Shown one piece after another: positions 41,776 through 50,007 of a DNA stretch of 64,000 bases. The notes beneath the pieces were generated by a model, which did not search any database, had not been told where the DNA came from, and was given only the letters and a program-made list of their open reading frames with translations. Source of the stretch: Actinoplanes sp. NBRC 103695 (GTDB taxonomy: Bacteria > Actinomycetota > Actinomycetes > Mycobacteriales > Micromonosporaceae); NCBI RefSeq assembly GCF_030269485.1, contig NZ_BSTL01000024.1, forward strand, positions 62,001-126,000, given 5' to 3'. The position numbers were made by a program, and so were the translations under genes. Each line of letters starts with the position of its first letter. Position 1 is the stretch's first letter.

Positions 41776-43005
41776 TCACGGTTCCAAACCGCGGTCGTTC
41801 AGCGCCGAGCCGAGGAGCAGCTCCCGGTTCTCCCAGGCCAGCGCCAGACAGGCCGCCCCGGAGGGGGCCAAGGTGTGGCCCAATCGTTCGACGGTGCTCT
41901 GTGTGAAAGGGATGTTCTTGATAACGCCGCCCTCGGAGTTCTCCTCGACCACATCGGGAAAAGCTGTCGAGAAAAATTCCTCGTCGAACACGGCCACGGT
42001 GAGCCAATCGGCCGTTAATGTCAGAGGGTCGAGGCCGAAGCCAAAGCAGTAGACGCTGAGTTTGTCGTCCTGAATGCCCTGCTCGAGTCGGCCGAACAAT
42101 CCCTGGTCGTAGTCAATCGGCCGACCCGATTTAGCGCCGGAGTATTCATCCTCACCGAGCAGTTCCTCGGCGAACTCTCGCATCACATTTCGCCAGAGAT
42201 TCAAGTCGTCCTCGAGGTAGCCCTGGGGCATCCTCGATGCGGGCTGAAAGGCGCCGGCCGGAATTACCTGATAGAGGTCCGTGGCGATCGCCAATGCGAT
42301 TCCACTGCGTTCGTGCAGGAAGATGATGGGATCTGCGGCCCGGCGCCTCACGATCGTCAAGGTGCCGATGGACGGAAGAACTACACGACGATCCATCGCC
42401 AGTGCGTCCCGGAGAAACTCGCTGCGCAGGCGGAACTTCTGGCCGACTTCGACCGACATCTCGTGGGCCAGGGCTTCCGAAACGTCGATCATGTCGAAGT
42501 ACTGGCACATGCCGAACGTCACCCACGGCGGATCGGCGGTCAAATCGAACGCGGTCATTCGGTAACTGGGCTGGTTGCGGAAGATGCCGGGCGGGCACAG
42601 TGCGGCCATCGCGGAGCTGTAGGAGTCAAAACGCTTGCCGGGTGCCCGGAACGGCAGAACGTGGCGGGTCAAATCGGCGATGGCAGGGTCGGTGCCGGCG
42701 TCATCCGAATCCCAGCGGCATTCTATGTCGGTGAGCTTGACGGGGCTCTCGACGAGCCACCGTTTTTCGGCGAGCAGGGTCGTTCCGGCGACCCGGAACA
42801 GGTTTTTGTCAGCACCCAGATGGATTTCGGCTGCTCGCTGGCTGAGCCGCAGCCGGCTGGCGTTCATCTGCTGTCGCTGGTGAATGAACTCGGCCTGAGA
42901 ACTTTTCACCTTGCGCTCGCGCGCCGCCGGTCTCAGGTTGAACAAAATGGTCACGCCGAGCGCGACGAGGCCGACCGCCGGACCGACGAAGGCTAGCGTT
43001 TCCAT
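41776..43005 (-). CDS. Membrane-anchored protein with a Nudix-box-like motif
   Basis: A 409-residue protein. A single N-terminal helix (about 5-24, LAFVGPAVGLVALGVTILF) anchors it, with a basic helix after it, so the bulk is probably cytoplasmic. Residues about 205-290 contain VIPAGAFQPASRMPQ and then RNVMREFAEELLG (about 272-284), which fits the REUXEEXGU part of a Nudix box. The Gly of the box and its spacing to REFAEELLG are looser than in classical Nudix enzymes, so hydrolase activity is uncertain. The ATG at 43005 follows GGGAGCC. Membrane-tethered Nudix-like proteins may handle nucleotide signals; that is inference. Confidence 0.6.
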   Translation of the reverse strand: METLAFVGPAVGLVALGVTILFNLRPAARERKVKSSQAEFIHQRQQMNASRLRLSQRAAEIHLGADKNLFRVAGTTLLAEKRWLVESPVKLTDIECRWDSDDAGTDPAIADLTRHVLPFRAPGKRFDSYSSAMAALCPPGIFRNQPSYRMTAFDLTADPPWVTFGMCQYFDMIDVSEALAHEMSVEVGQKFRLRSEFLRDALAMDRRVVLPSIGTLTIVRRRAADPIIFLHERSGIALAIATDLYQVIPAGAFQPASRMPQGYLEDDLNLWRNVMREFAEELLGEDEYSGAKSGRPIDYDQGLFGRLEQGIQDDKLSVYCFGFGLDPLTLTADWLTVAVFDEEFFSTAFPDVVEENSEGGVIKNIPFTQSTVERLGHTLAPSGAACLALAWENRELLLGSALNDRGLEP

Positions 43006-43584
43006 CGAAGGCTCCCAAGACTTTGAGATCAGATTTTCGATTGTGCGGCGCCCTTTACCATAACGGCGAGGGTCAGCCCTGCCTGACAAGCCGGCAGCGC
43101 CGCCTGCACGCGGTTCCGCAGACCGAGGCGCGCCAGGATCAGGCGGCGACCTCGCCGCGGAGCGCGCCGATCGGCAACGCGCGGACCGGTCGGAGAAAGG
43201 CGCGAGGTGACGCTGTCGTGTGCGCAGACCGCCGACAACGTGCCGACCAGGGCGACCACCAGTGCGGACGGCAGGGCGAACGCGAGGACCAGCCCGCATG
43301 GGCTGGCTCGGGCCGGCTATATCGAGGTGCCCCGGGATCCGGATCTGGCGTATGAGTTCCTTCAGGTGCAGTGGCGGACCAGCCAGCACCACGGCGTGGA
43401 GATTCGGAGAGGGCGATGACGTCGACGTCGCATTGCCGATGCAGCCGAAGAACGACGCGGCCACGCCCGGGTGCGAGCGCAGGCCGGCCGCAGGGACACC
43501 GCGACACACCGGCCGGACACGGACCGGGACCGGCTCCGCGAGGAACGCGACCATCTTCGCCAGCACTCCGCCGGCCCGGAAGAG
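43006..43584. other. Intergenic stretch of about 580 bp with probable mobile-element debris
   Basis: No intact gene. One plus-strand frame (about 43315-43419) reads DPDLAYEFLQVQWRTSQHHG, which looks like a transposase or integrase C-terminal piece. Another (about 43485-43600) reads DTDRDRLREERDHLRQH and ELVRTYAVVRRTLD, coiled-coil-like. Neither has a proper start or partner. The promoter of the 43005 gene should also lie here. Confidence 0.35.
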
Positions 43585-44712
43585 CTAGTCCGGACCTACG
43601 CCGTCGTTCGACGAACTCTCGATCGAAGATCGAGCCCTGCGAGACCGGGCTCGGACATCGTCAGCAACTGTGGCACCGCTCGGCGACACCGGCCGGTCCT
43701 GAGACTGTCCGGCGAGATGTTGCCTGGCCCGGTGCAGAGCGGCGGTGACGCTGGGTGCCGGAGCGGTGGGTGGGCTGGTTCCGAGGAGGGCCGTGAGGCC
43801 ATGGGTGACCGCGTCGGGTGGTACGCATCGGGCTGCCAAGACGTCGTTGAGCCAGTCGCACTGCTCCGCGAGCAGGGTCGGGTCGTCCAGCAGCAGCGTG
43901 ACGCAGGCCATGTCGAGCAGGTGCGCCAGGTCCGCGCGGGTGCGGTCTCGTTTCTCGGGGGAGTAGTCGTCGACGACCGGCATCAGTGAGGCGAGGGCGC
44001 CCGTCGCGTCGTCGGCCCAGCCGGACAGCAACGACTGCCCGGCCCGGTAGGCGTCCAGTCGGGCAGTCACGTCGTGGGTCGGCGTGTGCCGGGGCCGGCG
44101 GGTCAGCAGTTCGACCGCCCCGGCCGCGTTCGTTGCCCACCCGTCCGCCCCGAGCGCCCGCGCCCGTCGGGGGCCGTTGCCCAGTGCCCGCCCGCCGACG
44201 TAGACCGGCAGTTCCAGGGCGCGGATGGCCTGTACGGCCCGCATCAAGGCAGGCAGCGCCATCGGCACCGCACAGCTGAGCAGCACCGCGTCGGGCCGGT
44301 GCCGGACCAGATGGTCGACCAGGATGTCGGTGGGGTGCGAGGCGCCGAGGAAGCGCACCGGCCAGCCGTGGGTGACGAGCACCTCAGCCACCATGCGCGC
44401 TGGCAAGCTGTGCCAGTCGCCCTCGGCGCAGGCCAGCACCACCTCGCCGTGCATGCGGGGGGCGTTGCATTCGGCCGCGGCCGCCGAGAGCCCGGCCTCA
44501 GCGACCGCGGTGGCCGTGTGTTCGTCGACGACCGTCCAGACGGCCGTCTGCCACAGCGATCCGACCTGGGTCATGGCCGGTGCCAGCCCCTCGTCCACCA
44601 GTTGGTCCAGGGCCATGCCGTTGCGGATGAGGGTGGCGCACTGCGCGGCGGCCGATCTTCGGTCGGGTGTGGCCAGGTCCAGCAGGAGCATGTCGGCCAG
44701 GGGCAGGCTCAC
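43585..44712 (-). CDS. Cobalamin (B12)-binding domain protein coupled to a c-di-GMP enzyme
   Basis: A 375-residue protein. Residues about 5-95 form a B12-binding helical cap (EGLAPAMTQVGSLWQTAVWT followed by EHTATAV). Residues about 98-230 form the Rossmann B12-binding domain: VVLACAEGDWHSLPARMVAE has a D-x-H motif whose His would be the lower axial ligand, followed by GWPVRFLGASHPTDILVDHL and LPVYVGGRALG. The C-terminal 140 residues are helical, with no DNA-binding or enzyme domain. Related stand-alone B12 proteins are light or redox sensors. The GTG start (44712) overlaps the stop of the GGDEF-EAL-GGDEF gene (GTGA), so it is probably the sensor partner of that enzyme. Confidence 0.8.
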   Translation of the reverse strand: MSLPLADMLLLDLATPDRRSAAAQCATLIRNGMALDQLVDEGLAPAMTQVGSLWQTAVWTVVDEHTATAVAEAGLSAAAAECNAPRMHGEVVLACAEGDWHSLPARMVAEVLVTHGWPVRFLGASHPTDILVDHLVRHRPDAVLLSCAVPMALPALMRAVQAIRALELPVYVGGRALGNGPRRARALGADGWATNAAGAVELLTRRPRHTPTHDVTARLDAYRAGQSLLSGWADDATGALASLMPVVDDYSPEKRDRTRADLAHLLDMACVTLLLDDPTLLAEQCDWLNDVLAARCVPPDAVTHGLTALLGTSPPTAPAPSVTAALHRARQHLAGQSQDRPVSPSGATVADDVRARSRRARSSIESSSNDGVGPD

Positions 44713-46853
44713 GTGGACAGCACCTCGACCGCCAGTTCCGGTTGACCCGGCCGGGAGGCCAACTCGAAGCGGTCTCTGCCTGCCTGCTTCGCGGCGTACA
44801 GCGCGATGTCGGCAGACAGGACGGCGGTGCTGAGGTCGCCCGCCTCCACGGCGGTCACCCCGGCGCTGAAGGTGACGGGATGCATCCGCTCGGAGTGCCA
44901 CCGTCGGCGCAGGTTCTCCAGCGCCTTGAGCACGCCCTCGGGCGTGGTGGCGGGCATGATCAGCAGAAACTCCTCGCCACCGAGCCGGAATACCAGGTCG
45001 CTGGAGCGCAGGTGCTGGCGCATCGCCCGGGAGAACGCGACCAGTATCCGGTCGCCCTCCGCGTGACCGTAGGTGTCATTGACCTGCTTGAAGTGGTCCA
45101 GGTCGACCATGGCGATCGAGTCCGCGTCGTGCAGCTTCCGGACTCGGGCCAGCCCGCGGCGGTTGCCCAGTCCGGTCAGTGGGTCGGTGTCGACCTGGTC
45201 GGTGAGCCTGGCCAGGCGGGTGGCCCGGTCCGCGGCGGTCCGGGCGTCCTCGACCAGGCGGGGCAGCAGTCGCTCCAGGTCGTGCCGGGCGGGGCTGCCG
45301 ACGGGGGCGACCGGCAGGAGCGGATCGGCCTCACCGAGGCTGACGTCGATCGGGATCGCGTCGGCGGGGCAGCGCATGGCCGGCACGGTGGCGCCGCCGA
45401 GGTCGGATACGGCACGCATCAGTACGCCGACCGCCTGTTCGACCGAGTCCACCCGCAGCAGCGCGCGGGCGCCGTCAAGGAGGACCTGCGTGGTGTCTTT
45501 GGCGGTGCCGGTGGACGGGGCAGGACCGCGGTTCTCGGTGGCGACGGGCCGGGAGTCCAGCCATGCGTCCAGGTCGGCTGCGGGCATCGGCCGGGCGAAC
45601 CAGTAGCCCTGGCCGCGGACCACACCCGCGGCCAGGAGGAGGTCGACCACGGGTTGGGTCTCGATACCCTCGGCGATCACGTTCAGGCCCAGTTCGTTCG
45701 CCAGGTTCAGGATGGCTTTCACGATGGCGAGGTCCCGGACGTCGGTCTCGATATCGGCGATGAACGCACGGTCAATCTTGACGACGGTGGCCGGTAGGCC
45801 CTTCAGCGACGCAAGGCAGGAGTAGCCGGTTCCGAAGTCGTCGATCTGGCACTCCACCCCGGCGGCGGCCAGCCGTCGCAGGACCGTGATCGCCCGCTCA
45901 TCGGCCATCGCCGACTCGGTGACCTCGACCGTCACCAGGCCCGTCAGCGCGGCCAGCGTCGTCACCAGCCGTTCGCAGTAGGCCGGGTCGACCAGGCAGA
46001 CGACGCTCAGGTTCACCGCGCACGGCAGCGACCGGCCTGCCCGCGCCCAGGCGTGGGCCTGCTCGGCGACGGTGTCCAGGACGACCGTGGTCACGGCGCT
46101 GATCAAGCCGTACCGCTCGGCCAGGTCGATGAACTCGGCCGGCGGTACCAGCCCGCGGACGGGGTGCCGCATGCGCACCAGCGCCTCCACCGAGACCGCC
46201 TGCCCGGTCCGCAGGTCGACGATCGGCTGATAGTGCACCTCCAACTGACCGGCCGCGATCGCCACCCGCAGTTCCGCCACCCGCAGTTCCGCCGCCGGCC
46301 CTGACCGGTCGCCGGCCTGGTCCCGCGCCGAGGCGTCGTACAACGCCCAGGACCAGTGCCCGGAATTCGCCGTATGCATCGCGGACCTGGCGCCGCGGAG
46401 TAATGCCGGTCCGGATGCCGGACCGGCCGACCACGACGCAACCCCCACGCTGGCCGCCAGCTGTACCCGGATGTCCTGGCCGGCCTTGGCCGGGTCGGTC
46501 AGCACAGAGATCAACCGGGTGACCGGGTCGTCCGGGCCGGCGCCGGAGGCGGGGGCGAGCGCCGCGAAGACGCCCTCGTCGATGCGGGTGACCCGCCATC
46601 CGAGGCGGTCGAGGCCCGTCAGCCGGGTCGCCAACTCGCCCATGACAGCATCGCCGGCGGCCGTCCCGAACGCGACGCGGATGTCCCCCCTGAGGTCGTT
46701 CAGACCCAGCGTCAACATTACGACCGGCTGACCGTCGGAGGCGGTCCGGACGCGAGCGTCCAACTCGCGTTGGAACTCCCGACGGCGCTTCAGGCCTGCC
46801 AGGTGGCGCATCTTCCGCGGTTCGCCGCCGGGCCGGCGCCGTGATGTCGCCAT
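44709..46853 (-). CDS. c-di-GMP enzyme with GGDEF(degenerate)-EAL-GGDEF architecture
   Basis: A 714-residue cytoplasmic protein. Residues about 25-185 resemble a GGDEF domain but carry IDEGVF in place of GGDEF. Residues about 195-440 are an EAL phosphodiesterase with SVEALVRMRHP, CAVNLS, VTVEVTESAM, QIDDFGTGYS, VVKIDRAFI and VIAEGIET; the catalytic Glu, Asn, Asp and Lys positions are all kept. Residues about 450-555 form a linker that may be a GAF remnant. Residues about 560-700 are a second GGDEF with DPLTGLGNRRGL, DLDHFKQVND and active LGGEEF. It may therefore both make and break c-di-GMP, which is why a coupled sensor (the B12-binding protein) makes sense. Placing a GGDEF after EAL is the reverse of the common order. 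Confidence 0.93.
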   Translation of the reverse strand: MATSRRRPGGEPRKMRHLAGLKRRREFQRELDARVRTASDGQPVVMLTLGLNDLRGDIRVAFGTAAGDAVMGELATRLTGLDRLGWRVTRIDEGVFAALAPASGAGPDDPVTRLISVLTDPAKAGQDIRVQLAASVGVASWSAGPASGPALLRGARSAMHTANSGHWSWALYDASARDQAGDRSGPAAELRVAELRVAIAAGQLEVHYQPIVDLRTGQAVSVEALVRMRHPVRGLVPPAEFIDLAERYGLISAVTTVVLDTVAEQAHAWARAGRSLPCAVNLSVVCLVDPAYCERLVTTLAALTGLVTVEVTESAMADERAITVLRRLAAAGVECQIDDFGTGYSCLASLKGLPATVVKIDRAFIADIETDVRDLAIVKAILNLANELGLNVIAEGIETQPVVDLLLAAGVVRGQGYWFARPMPAADLDAWLDSRPVATENRGPAPSTGTAKDTTQVLLDGARALLRVDSVEQAVGVLMRAVSDLGGATVPAMRCPADAIPIDVSLGEADPLLPVAPVGSPARHDLERLLPRLVEDARTAADRATRLARLTDQVDTDPLTGLGNRRGLARVRKLHDADSIAMVDLDHFKQVNDTYGHAEGDRILVAFSRAMRQHLRSSDLVFRLGGEEFLLIMPATTPEGVLKALENLRRRWHSERMHPVTFSAGVTAVEAGDLSTAVLSADIALYAAKQAGRDRFELASRPGQPELAVEVLST

Positions 46854-47187
46854 GGATTCCCCCTGTAGCGCACCCGGCCGCGCTCGGTTTCTGACCTTCT
46901 GATCGGCATCGGAGGTGGGTCGCTTAATTTTCAGACCACGTCCGCTACGACGCCCGGCCCCCCGACGTGATCACCGCCCAAAGACGAGAACGCGGCCGCA
47001 TCCACAGCGAACGCCACCAACGCCGGGCCCGGCCGGGCGGACAGCGCGTCGGCGGGCGGGCTCGGCCGGCCGCAACCCAGTTGCACTGGGGCGGGCACGT
47101 GCATCGCTACCGGCGGGGCGCAGATTTTGGGGTGCACAGAGACCGGCGTTCATCTGGCCCCCGGGCCAACGTGGCAGTCGGGTCTAT
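46854..47187. other. Gap of about 330 bp upstream of the riboswitch
   Basis: No supported gene. It should hold the divergent promoters for the GGDEF-EAL-GGDEF gene (minus) and the riboswitch transcript (plus). Short minus-strand frames here are low-complexity. Confidence 0.4.
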
Positions 47188-47257
47188 CGATAAGGGCAAA
47201 CCCGGTGCGAGTCGGGGACGCAAAGTCACGGGACCGTCAGGTCAGCCGGACTACCGA
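47188..47257 (+). promoter_or_regulatory. c-di-GMP-I (GEMM-I) riboswitch
   Basis: The sequence has the GEMM-I core in order: AGGGCAAACC, a hairpin CCCGGT-GCGA-GTCGGG with a GNRA tetraloop, then GGACGCAAAGTCACGGGACC, a variable arm, and CAGCCGGACTACCGA. The tetraloop, the GACGCAAAG ligand-contact segment and the closing CCGG-CTACCGA are the hallmarks of the class. It ends 16 bases before the ATG of a small secreted protein, so it probably controls translation or termination of that gene. It lies just beside the c-di-GMP enzyme gene at 44709-46853. Confidence 0.9.
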
Positions 47258-47273
47258 AAGAGAGCAGAGCCCC

Positions 47274-47687
47274 ATGAACCTACCGATCAAGCTTCTCGGA
47301 TCATTGGCAGTGGCCGGCATGGTCGCCGCCGGCGGCACCGCCTTCACCGCGTCCGGCGTAACCGGCCCGGCTATCACCACCCAGGCCGTCGGCGTCGGCT
47401 CGGCGATCCAGACCGTCACCGGTGCCGCCATCAGCACTGTCCACTACAACGCCACCGAGGAAGACATCGACTCGATCGCGTTGGTGTTCGCTGCTCCGCT
47501 CCAGCTCGGGTCCACCGTCGATCTCGGGGTCTACAGCGACGCAGGTACCACACCGATTGGCGCGGCTTCGGTCGACTGCGTCAACAACGTCGGCTCAAAC
47601 CGCCTCAATTACCTCTGCACCATCACAGCATCCGACGGCGTCGTCACCAGCGCCACACTGAAGCAGATCACCGTCACGGTCGCCTGA
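47274..47687 (+). CDS. Small secreted protein under c-di-GMP riboswitch control
   Basis: A 137-residue protein. The N-terminus LPIKLLGSLAVAGMVAAGG is a signal peptide, with a start like the substrates of SipW-type signal peptidases (Lys, then an Ala/Gly-rich core and TAFTASG). The mature domain is beta-rich, with one likely disulfide (VDCVNN and NYLCTIT) and Thr/Val-rich edges, as expected of a fibre- or matrix-type protein. The start is fixed by AGAGAGCAGAG just upstream and by the riboswitch. The next gene encodes an ER/SipW-type signal peptidase, so this is its likely substrate. Confidence 0.78.
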   Translation: MNLPIKLLGSLAVAGMVAAGGTAFTASGVTGPAITTQAVGVGSAIQTVTGAAISTVHYNATEEDIDSIALVFAAPLQLGSTVDLGVYSDAGTTPIGAASVDCVNNVGSNRLNYLCTITASDGVVTSATLKQITVTVA

Positions 47688-47715
47688 GCGTGGGCGGTCT
47701 CTGACCGATGACTGT

Positions 47716-47751
47716 GATGCCGGTTCGCCCCCTTTGGGGCGGGCCGGCATC
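47716..47751 (+). terminator. Strong hairpin between the secreted-protein gene and the signal peptidase gene
   Basis: Positions 47716-47731 (GATGCCGGTTCGCCCC) pair with 47736-47751 over 16 bases, two of them G-U, around a four-base loop. It lies 28 bases after the secreted-protein stop and about 30 before the next start. It may end most transcripts so that the secreted protein is made in excess over the peptidase. Confidence 0.7.
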
Positions 47752-47782
47752 TGGGCTTTGGTAGCGTCAATCCGGGGTGGGC

Positions 47783-49855
47783 ATGCGCCGCAGACTGTGG
47801 CTGGTGGTGACTGTGGTCCTGGCCGGGACCTTGGTCCTCGGCGGGTGGGCCGCACTGACCCACCGGATCTCCTACGTCGTCACCAACGGCGTCAGCATGC
47901 AGCCCCTCTACCGCGCTGGGGACCTCGTCGTCGTGGTGCGCTCCTCCTCGTACCACCGCGGTCAGATCGTCGCCTACCACGGCGGGGGCGTCACCATCCT
48001 GCATCGCATCATCGGCGGCGACGCGGACGGATTCACCACCAAGGGCGACAACAACCAGTCCATCGATCCCGGGCACCCCAGGGCGGCGGATCTGCTGGGC
48101 CACGCCGTCCTGCACATCCCGGCCGGCGGCATCTGGCTGCGGCGGCTGACCAGCCCACCGGTGCTCGCCGGCGCCGCGTTCATGCTGGCGATGGGTACCG
48201 GCACCGCCGTGCGGCACCGCAGACGACGGAGGCTACGCATGGCCGGCACGAACATCGAACCGCCCGCGGCGCCGGGCATGACGGCGGCACTGGCCGCCCT
48301 GCGCTCACCCCGGCTGCGCGTCGCCGCGCTCGTGCTCGCCGCGCTCGGCCTGCCCGGCGCTGCGCTCGGCATCGCGGCGTGGACCCGGCCGCCGTCTCGG
48401 TCCGTGCCCGCGCCGCAACCCCCGGCCCGCACGGTGACCTTTTCCTACGCGACCACGGTCGAACCCACCGCGGCCTACGACGGAACCGTCGTCACCTCGC
48501 CGGATCCGGTGTTCCGCACGGTGGCCAACGACATCGTGGTCACCTACGCCTACACCGGGCCACCCGGTCAGATCTCGGTGGCGGCCCGGCTGTCCAACGC
48601 CAGCGGCTGGCACTCCACCGTGCCGCTCTCACCCGGACGGTCCTTCTCCGGCACCGCCTACACCGGCACCGTGCACCTGGACCTGGACGCGCTGCAGGCA
48701 CGGGCCGATACCGGCGCCGAGGCGACCGGGATGGGCTCGGGCGAGGTGGAGGTGGCCATCGTGGCGCGCGTCGCCACCGCGACCGGGACGCCGTTCACCC
48801 CCGCGCTGAAACTCAAGCTCACCCCGGCGGTGCTGACCGTCGCCGACGGCGGCCTCGTCGTGACGGACCCCGCTCCGAAGCCGACCAGCATCGTCGTTCC
48901 TCAGACCCTCGCCGCCGGCGGCCGGGATCTCGTCCGAGTCTCCACCGCCCGCGCCGTCTCGGCCGCGCTGCTGCTGGGCTCCCTGCTGGCCATCGCCTTC
49001 CTGGTCGCCGCCCGCCGCTACCGCCCGGTCGCCGAGGAAGAGGACATCCAGCGGCGCTACCGCCCGCTGCTCGTCGAGGTGACGCCGACAGCGCCCCCGG
49101 CCGGGCGCCAGGTCGTGCGGGTCACCAAGTTCCGCACGCTGGTCCGCCTGGCCGAACGGTACAGCCTGCTCATCACGCACTGGCCCACCGAGGACTCCAC
49201 CATGTTCTCGGTGCAGGACGAATCGACCACCTACTGGTACGCGACCGGCTCCGGCACCTGGCCGGTGCCGATCACCACAGTGGCCGTACCCGTGGCTGCT
49301 CCGGCCCACGAGGACACACCAGACCCGTCCCATTGGGAACTGTCCATGCCCGAGGCCAAGGACGACGTGACCGACCTGGCCAACGGGTCGCTGTTTCAGG
49401 AAGAGGTCCGGTTCGCGATCGACACGACCGGCGGCACCCGGCTGTGCCTGATGCTCATGGACCTGGACGGGTTCACCGCCGTCAACGACGAACACGGGCG
49501 AGCGACCGGTGACGCGGTGCTGATCGAGGTCGCCGAGCGGCTGCGGAGGGCGGTGCGCCCCCGCGATCTGGTTGCCCGGCTGGAGGCCGACAACTTCGGG
49601 ATCCTGCTGGAAAATGTCGGGCACGCCGCCGTCGAGGGCATCGCCAAACGCATTCTGCGCATCGTCAACGAGGCTATATCCATCGACGGCCGCACGCTCA
49701 GCGTGCAGGCGAGCCTGGGTATCGCGCAGTCTGACGCCGCCCAGGACGCCGCCACGCTGATCGAGCACGCCGGGGCCGCCCTGGTCGCCGCAAGGTCCAC
49801 GGCCCCGGCCCAGGTGGCGTGGTTCGCCGGCGACACCGAGCCCGAATCGCCCTGA
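47783..49855 (+). CDS. Fusion of ER-type signal peptidase I, DUF5305 and degenerate GGDEF domain
   Basis: A protein of about 690 residues. After a signal-anchor helix (about 7-25), the first domain is an ER/SipW-type signal peptidase: TNGVSMQPLYRAGDLVVV with the catalytic Ser (about 38), ILHRIIGG with the His that replaces Lys in this class, and TKGDNNQSIDPG with the Asp. A second membrane helix (about 125-142) and a third (about 180-200) lead to a DUF5305-like extracellular beta domain (about 210-390), another helix (about 393-413) and a cytoplasmic region. The C-terminus (about 530-680) is a GGDEF fold (MLMDLDGFTAVNDEH) in which GGDEF is EADNF, so it is not a cyclase but may bind a nucleotide. 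Signal peptidase and DUF5305 are often adjacent genes; the GGDEF fusion is unusual. ATG 47783 has GGGGTGG close by; GTG 47777 is the alternative. Confidence 0.88.
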   Translation: MRRRLWLVVTVVLAGTLVLGGWAALTHRISYVVTNGVSMQPLYRAGDLVVVVRSSSYHRGQIVAYHGGGVTILHRIIGGDADGFTTKGDNNQSIDPGHPRAADLLGHAVLHIPAGGIWLRRLTSPPVLAGAAFMLAMGTGTAVRHRRRRRLRMAGTNIEPPAAPGMTAALAALRSPRLRVAALVLAALGLPGAALGIAAWTRPPSRSVPAPQPPARTVTFSYATTVEPTAAYDGTVVTSPDPVFRTVANDIVVTYAYTGPPGQISVAARLSNASGWHSTVPLSPGRSFSGTAYTGTVHLDLDALQARADTGAEATGMGSGEVEVAIVARVATATGTPFTPALKLKLTPAVLTVADGGLVVTDPAPKPTSIVVPQTLAAGGRDLVRVSTARAVSAALLLGSLLAIAFLVAARRYRPVAEEEDIQRRYRPLLVEVTPTAPPAGRQVVRVTKFRTLVRLAERYSLLITHWPTEDSTMFSVQDESTTYWYATGSGTWPVPITTVAVPVAAPAHEDTPDPSHWELSMPEAKDDVTDLANGSLFQEEVRFAIDTTGGTRLCLMLMDLDGFTAVNDEHGRATGDAVLIEVAERLRRAVRPRDLVARLEADNFGILLENVGHAAVEGIAKRILRIVNEAISIDGRTLSVQASLGIAQSDAAQDAATLIEHAGAALVAARSTAPAQVAWFAGDTEPESP

Positions 49856-50007
49856 ATCGCGTTCTGCCGGATTCTGGTTCCGCCCCGGCACCGCATCAGG
49901 CCCGCCACGACCATCCCCGGTCACGGGATCCGGGCAACCTCCCCCTCGATCGGCCACGCTCACTATCATGAAATAGCGTAGCTTTTCCGACGTACGGGGA
50001 TGGATAG

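Noticed and set aside
39636..41906. Long plus-strand open frame of 756 codons
   Set aside because: Spans several opposite-strand genes and has shadow composition throughout.
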